Source of the DNA: Victivallaceae bacterium
GTDB taxonomy: Bacteria > Verrucomicrobiota > Lentisphaeria > Victivallales > Victivallaceae
NCBI GenBank assembly: GCA_028698975.1
Contig: JAQVVK010000072.1
Span: forward strand, 1-9,609
Direction of reading: 5' to 3'
Length of the DNA: 9,609 nt
The notes below the pieces were generated by a model that saw only the letters and a program-made list of their open reading frames with translations, did not search any database and was not told where the DNA came from. Of this stretch, positions 6,310-9,609 are shown in pieces. The translations under genes and the position numbers were made by a program. Position 1 is the stretch's first letter, and every line of letters begins with the position of its first letter.

Positions 6310-8842
6310 AGCAGATGAATCCCGGAATGCTGTTGTCCCACTCGGTGCCGCAGGCGGTGATGCGGGCGGTCAGCCCGAACCTCCCGGCCAGCGCACAGAC
6401 AATATCACAGCCGTATTCGTAATTGCCATCGCCCAGATCTCGGATCATCTTCATCTTGGCGGTTTGGCTTTGGATCATCTCGTTGTGAGCGTTGACCGTG
6501 CCGAAGTAGGCTTCAACCTCGACTTCCGCCGGACTCATACCGGCCAGATAAGCGCGGGTGGTCACCTTAAACGTGTCGCCGACGTGCATATCCACCAGCG
6601 GCCGGTTGACCGACGGCTGATCGATATTCATGCGGCCGGCGGCGAAATTCTCCACCAGCTTGTGTTTGGCGGTGACCAATTTGACTGCGTACGCGGCATT
6701 GTCCTTGACCAGTCCCTCGTAGGACTCGCAGGCCGGACGGTAAAACATGCGGTTGTAGTCTTCGACCATCCGAATGCTGGAGAAATCACCCAGCCCGGTG
6801 ATGATAGACTCCTTCATACGCTTGATCCAGCGCACCGGAAGATCGCCCGACTGACGCTCGTAGAAGCACGGTATGATTTCGTTTTCGATCAGGTTAAACA
6901 GCTCCTGCGCTTCGAAATTGTCGCGGTCTTCGTCTTCGGTGAAGAAGTCGTTGCCCGGTATCGCCCAGCCGTTGCGCCCGTTGTAGCCCTCGGCCCACCA
7001 GCCGTCGAGAATACTGCAATTTATGACGCCGTTGATGGCCGCTTTCATGCCCGATGTGCCGCTGGCTTCCTGCGGGCGGCGCGGGGTGTTGAGCCAGACG
7101 TCGACGCCCTGCACCAGCGACCGGGCCAGACCGATGTCGTAGTTTTCGAGCACCAGAAATTTGTCCTGCACGTTTTCCCGGCGGGCAAACTGGATCAACT
7201 CCTGAATCAGCTTCTTGCCGCCGTCATCGGCCGGGTGCGCCTTGCCGGCGAAGATAAACTGCACCGGGTGGTTGGTGTCGCGCAGAAGCGTCAACAGCCG
7301 TTCCTGATTGCGCAGCAGAAGCGTGGCGCGTTTGTAGGTCGCAAAACGGCGGGCGAAACCGATGGTGAGCACATCGGGGTCAAGCACCGCTTTTTTCATG
7401 CCGCCGCTGGTGTTGCCGTTGACCAGATAGCGGTTGTTGTTTTGGATCAGCCGGCGGGCGCGGCGCACCAGCGACTGGCGGCACAGCTCGTGCGACATCC
7501 ACAACTCCTCGTCCGGTATCGAATTGAGGCCTTCGATCAACTGCGCCTTGGGCGGATTGGCCGCCCATTTCGGCGTGAGGTAGCGATCATAAAGCAGCGA
7601 AAGTCTTGTCGCCACCCACGACATGATATGCACGCCGTTGGTGATATGCTTGATCGGCACCTCGGCGACCGAACGCTGCGGCCACAGGTGTTTCCACATA
7701 TCGCGGGCGACTTCGCCGTGCAGCGCGCTTACCGCATTGCTGTAGTTGGCCAGCCGCAGGCCGAACACCGTCATCGACATCTCGCTGGAGTGGCCGCGAT
7801 CACTGATCGGTATGCCCCAGCTGATGACTCGGTTGACGTCAAGTTTGGCTTCGGCGGCGAAGTTCTCCAGATACGGCCTCACCAGACCGATGTCAAACAC
7901 TTCGTTGCCGGCCGGCACCGGCGTGTGGGTGGTGAATACATTGCTGCGCCAGACGGTTTCCAGCGCGACGTCTGGCTCGAAACCGCGGTCGTTGACCAGA
8001 TGGGCGATACGGGCGAGCGAGAGGAAACCGGCGTGACCCTCGTTCATATGGCAGACTTCCGGCTCATAGCCCATGGCCAGCAGTGCGCGGATGCCGCCGA
8101 TGCCAAGCAGCAGCTCCTGATGCAGGCGCATGCGCTTGTCGCCGCCGTAGAGCCGCCAGGTCACTTCGCGCAGATCGGGCGGATTCTGGGGCAGCTCGGT
8201 GTCGAGCAGTACAAGAGGCACGTTGCCGACTTTGAGTATCCATACTGCGGCAAAGAGTTCGCGGTCGCCGAGGCGGATGCTGATGGTAACTTCTTCGCCC
8301 TGCGGATTGTGGGCGCGTGATACCGGCAGATTGTGAATTTCGGATACCGGGTAGTGCTCGGTCTGCCAGCCGTTGCGGTCAAGCACCTGCCGGAAATATC
8401 CCTGACGGTAAAGCAGCCCCACCGCCACCAGCGGCAGTTTGAGGTCGGAGGCGGCCTTGAGGTGGTCGCCGGCCAGCACGCCGAGGCCGCCGGAGAAGAT
8501 CGGAATACTTTCATGAATGCCGAATTCCAGTGAGAAATAGGCGATGGTGCGCTTGGCAACGTCGTCTTTCTCTGAAATCTGACGCTCAAATTCAACCTGC
8601 ACCGATTTGAGCTGCCGCACAAAACTGGTGTCGCGGGCAAGCTCCTCCAGACGTGACTGCGGCACACGCCGCAGAAATTCCTTGGCGTTGCCGGTCAGCT
8701 CGCGCCACAAATTGGGGTTTACCCGCATGAACAACTCGATGGCCAGCGGGTGCCAGCACCACCAGACGTTGTTGGAGAGTTGTTCGAGAAATTTGAGTTC
8801 ATCCGGGATCCGCGGACCCACATTGTAGAGTTGAAATTCCAT
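6299..8842 (-). CDS. glgP: Alpha-glucan (glycogen) phosphorylase, GT35 family, DUF3417-containing type
   Basis: An 847-residue cytoplasmic enzyme that releases glucose 1-phosphate from alpha-1,4-glucans using phosphate and pyridoxal phosphate. The N-terminus (about 10-100), with NNVWWCWHP at 24-32, is the DUF3417 segment typical of Thermotoga/Mycobacterium-type phosphorylases. Conserved blocks follow: YFSLEFGIHE (102-111), FSGGLGVLAGDHLKAASDL (116-134), MNEGHAGF (266-273), FTTHTPVPAGNE (303-314), IGFARRFATYKRA (494-506) and EASGTSGMKAAING (592-605). K600 is the expected lysine that binds pyridoxal phosphate. Residues after about 710 form the extra C-terminal region seen in this long subfamily. 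The start at ATG 8842 matches the family N-terminus, although the ribosome site is weak (AGAG-rich, no GGAGG). It is followed 39 nt later by glgA, so synthesis and breakdown are probably co-expressed. Confidence 0.96.
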   Translation of the reverse strand: MEFQLYNVGPRIPDELKFLEQLSNNVWWCWHPLAIELFMRVNPNLWRELTGNAKEFLRRVPQSRLEELARDTSFVRQLKSVQVEFERQISEKDDVAKRTIAYFSLEFGIHESIPIFSGGLGVLAGDHLKAASDLKLPLVAVGLLYRQGYFRQVLDRNGWQTEHYPVSEIHNLPVSRAHNPQGEEVTISIRLGDRELFAAVWILKVGNVPLVLLDTELPQNPPDLREVTWRLYGGDKRMRLHQELLLGIGGIRALLAMGYEPEVCHMNEGHAGFLSLARIAHLVNDRGFEPDVALETVWRSNVFTTHTPVPAGNEVFDIGLVRPYLENFAAEAKLDVNRVISWGIPISDRGHSSEMSMTVFGLRLANYSNAVSALHGEVARDMWKHLWPQRSVAEVPIKHITNGVHIMSWVATRLSLLYDRYLTPKWAANPPKAQLIEGLNSIPDEELWMSHELCRQSLVRRARRLIQNNNRYLVNGNTSGGMKKAVLDPDVLTIGFARRFATYKRATLLLRNQERLLTLLRDTNHPVQFIFAGKAHPADDGGKKLIQELIQFARRENVQDKFLVLENYDIGLARSLVQGVDVWLNTPRRPQEASGTSGMKAAINGVINCSILDGWWAEGYNGRNGWAIPGNDFFTEDEDRDNFEAQELFNLIENEIIPCFYERQSGDLPVRWIKRMKESIITGLGDFSSIRMVEDYNRMFYRPACESYEGLVKDNAAYAVKLVTAKHKLVENFAAGRMNIDQPSVNRPLVDMHVGDTFKVTTRAYLAGMSPAEVEVEAYFGTVNAHNEMIQSQTAKMKMIRDLGDGNYEYGCDIVCALAGRFGLTARITACGTEWDNSIPGFICWPR

Positions 8843-8904
8843 CTTGTGAATTTCTCTTTCTTATTTGCGACGACCCGCGTTTAAGCGGCACGCCAAGGTA
8901 AAAA

Positions 8905-8937
8905 ACACAAAAGTCCCCCAATATTCAGGGATTTTTG
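8905..8937 (-). terminator. Possible second terminator hairpin behind the CBM48 gene
   Basis: An AT-flanked stem pairs 8928-8936 with 8909-8917 around a 10-nt loop. On the minus strand it contains one A-C mismatch and is followed by a T-rich stretch (TTTTGTGTTTTTT). On the plus strand the same stem is unbroken with a G-U pair. It lies just beyond the strong hairpin at 8948-8966 and could act as a backup terminator. Confidence 0.4.
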
Positions 8938-8940
8938 ATT

Positions 8941-8968
8941 AAGAAAACCGCCGCAGGAAGCGGCGGAT
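8941..8968 (-). terminator. Intrinsic terminator after the CBM48 gene
   Basis: On the minus strand CCGCCGC (8960-8966) pairs with GCGGCGG (8948-8954) around a 5-nt loop, followed by TTTTCTT. It starts 12 nt after the CBM48 stop codon. It implies that glgP is expressed from its own promoter or from limited readthrough. I see no convincing sigma-70 promoter in the 98 bp between this site and glgP. Confidence 0.9.
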
Positions 8969-8978
8969 TCAATATCGT

Positions 8979-9278
8979 TTACTTCTTTATTTCGAGTATG
9001 CTGTTGAGCGTACCCATCGAGTTCGGCTTGAAATTGGGATTGTTTTCATCAAGACGCCACTCGCCGTCGATGACAAACTTGTACTCATAGACTCCGGGAG
9101 TTAGCATCAAAATGCCGACATATTCGCCGGTGCCTTGTTTGTCGCACAATTCTTTGGTTGGCTGCCAGTCGTTGAATGACCCCGCAACGAAGACCTGTTT
9201 GCCTGCTTCGGCATTTACCTTGAACGCAACCCGTTTTTTGGTTTCGCGTTTGCCCTTTTTGCTCATTCTTTCAGCCAT
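8979..9278 (-). CDS. Stand-alone glycogen-binding protein, CBM48 / AMPK-beta-like (isoamylase N-terminal-like) domain
   Basis: A 99-residue protein made almost entirely of one early-set beta-sandwich. A basic N-terminus (about 1-16, Lys/Arg-rich) precedes the domain at about 17-97. It shows AGSFNDW (46-52), TPGVYEYKFVIDGEW (74-88) and a closing GTLNSILEI, the signature of CBM48 domains; the two tryptophans are probable glucan-stacking residues. No catalytic domain is attached, so binding or targeting to glycogen is the likely role, perhaps as a scaffold for GlgP and GlgA encoded next to it. The start is ATG 9278, chosen because GGGGGAGG (9287-9294) lies 8 nt upstream. In-frame ATGs at 9296 and 9314 and a GTG at 9323 have no comparable ribosome site and would add unconserved residues. 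It has its own promoter and terminator. Confidence 0.88.
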   Translation of the reverse strand: MAERMSKKGKRETKKRVAFKVNAEAGKQVFVAGSFNDWQPTKELCDKQGTGEYVGILMLTPGVYEYKFVIDGEWRLDENNPNFKPNSMGTLNSILEIKK

Positions 9279-9343
9279 TTTTCCAGCCTCCCCCATGCGG
9301 ATTAAGGTGAACATGCAATTCACTTCGTATCGTCTTTTAATAT

Positions 9344-9372
9344 AATATAATACGACCGTATGGTTTTGTCAA
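9344..9372 (-). promoter_or_regulatory. Sigma-70 promoter of the CBM48 gene
   Basis: On the minus strand TTGACA (9367-9372), a 17-nt spacer and TATATT (9344-9349) form a near-consensus promoter. Transcription should begin near 9336-9338, giving a leader of about 60 nt. The spacer holds a small palindrome, ATACG-AC-CGTAT (9350-9361), that could be an operator. A second TTGACA lies 11 bp further upstream (9378-9383), but its matching -10 is poor. Confidence 0.82.
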
Positions 9373-9396
9373 ATTTTTGTCAAAAAATAATTGACA
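9364..9396. repeat. Tandem and inverted copies of a TTGACA-centred motif behind trmL
   Basis: TTTTGTCAAA occurs twice, at 9364-9373 and 9375-9384, with an 11-bp period, about one helical turn. TTGACA at 9391-9396 forms a 6-bp inverted pair with TGTCAA at 9378-9383. The cluster covers the -35 region of the CBM48 promoter. It could be a regulator site or a weak AT-rich end signal for trmL, and chance is possible in such AT-rich DNA. Confidence 0.4.
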
Positions 9397-9412
9397 TAAC
9401 ATCAGCTTGCGA

Positions 9413-9609
9413 TCAACGGTTTTGCCGCATCGCCTCGTACAAAACTATACCCACCGAATTGGCCAAATTGAGACTGCGGTGATACGGCCCCGGCATCGGT
9501 ATGAGGCGCAGAAGATCGCGGTAGCGGTCGTAGAATTCCGGCGGCAGCCCCGCCGATTCGCGCCCGAATACCAGATAGTCGCCCGGTTTGTACGCCGTGT
9601 CCCAATAAG
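9413..9609 (-). CDS. trmL: tRNA (cytidine/uridine-34 2'-O) methyltransferase TrmL, C-terminal part; 5' end outside window
   Basis: Sixty-four residues are visible, ending at TGA (9413-9415). They carry the SPOUT-class signatures VFGRESAGLPPEF and, near the end, HRSLNLANSVGIVLYEAMRQ. The second is the trefoil-knot SAM-binding motif with the R-S-x-N-L-x-N-x-V pattern of TrmL. TrmL methylates the ribose of the wobble nucleotide 34 in certain leucine tRNAs. The visible part is the C-terminal 40 percent of a protein that is normally about 155 residues. The gene continues past the right edge. It appears unrelated to glycogen metabolism; the CBM48 promoter begins shortly after its stop. Confidence 0.92.
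   Translation of the reverse strand, partial: YWDTAYKPGDYLVFGRESAGLPPEFYDRYRDLLRLIPMPGPYHRSLNLANSVGIVLYEAMRQNR

Noticed and set aside
6464..8320. A 618-codon open frame on the plus strand opposite glgP
   Set aside because: It is the antisense image of a highly conserved phosphorylase gene. Its translation has no recognisable domain and is explained by GC-rich codon use.
8880..8897. Possible sigma-54 (-24/-12) promoter before glgP around TTGGCGTGCC on the minus strand
   Set aside because: The GG doublet has no GC doublet at the required spacing, so it does not fit the -24/-12 pattern.
9402..9605. A 67-codon minus-strand frame at the right edge
   Set aside because: The neighbouring frame gives the clear TrmL C-terminus with its conserved motifs; this frame is its shadow.
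1..9609. CRISPR arrays, tRNA/rRNA genes, insertion sequences, prophage genes
   Set aside because: None seen: no regularly spaced repeats, no cloverleaf or rRNA-like stretches, and no transposase or integrase motifs in the real frames.

Overview
The window looks like chromosomal DNA from a moderately GC-rich bacterium. Genes are dense, intergenic gaps are short and AT-rich, Shine-Dalgarno sites of the GGAGG type are frequent, and promoters fit the sigma-70 consensus. There are no RNA genes, phage genes or insertion sequences. The mix of a DUF3417-type glucan phosphorylase beside GlgA, a stand-alone CBM48 protein and a cluster of sugar enzymes suggests a fermentative, glycogen-storing organism, possibly of the PVC group (Lentisphaerae/Kiritimatiellota-like). 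That placement is a guess from gene content, not something the sequence proves.

Layout. Bases 1-228 (+) hold the end of a SEC-C zinc-motif protein, possibly SecA. Everything else is on the minus strand, so transcription runs from high to low coordinates. At the right edge (9413-9609) is the C-terminal end of the tRNA wobble methyltransferase TrmL. A consensus promoter (9344-9372) follows, driving a 99-residue CBM48 glycogen-binding protein (8979-9278). One strong terminator hairpin (8941-8968), with a possible second one just behind it (8905-8937), separates this gene from glgP (6299-8842) and glgA (4742-6259). These two are only 39 nt apart, and a strong terminator (4683-4719) closes the unit. 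A 222-bp regulatory gap with an excellent promoter (TTGACG-17-TATAAT), a bracketing inverted repeat and upstream 13-bp direct repeats then starts a four-gene operon (278-4519). Its order is zinc-less MDR dehydrogenase, xylose-isomerase-like TIM-barrel enzyme, divergent GH57-like protein, radical SAM enzyme with a single-auxiliary-cluster C-terminus.

Function. The glgP-glgA unit handles alpha-glucan breakdown and synthesis, and the CBM48 protein probably binds the same polymer. Branching enzyme, debranching enzyme and GlgC are not in the window. The four-gene operon is the candidate undescribed system. It is tightly packed and partly translationally coupled, and it combines two possible carbinol-oxidising chemistries (nicotinamide and radical SAM) with an isomerase or lyase fold and a glycosidase-like fold. 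I infer a pathway acting on an unusual sugar, cyclitol or glycoside; its substrate cannot be read from the sequence.
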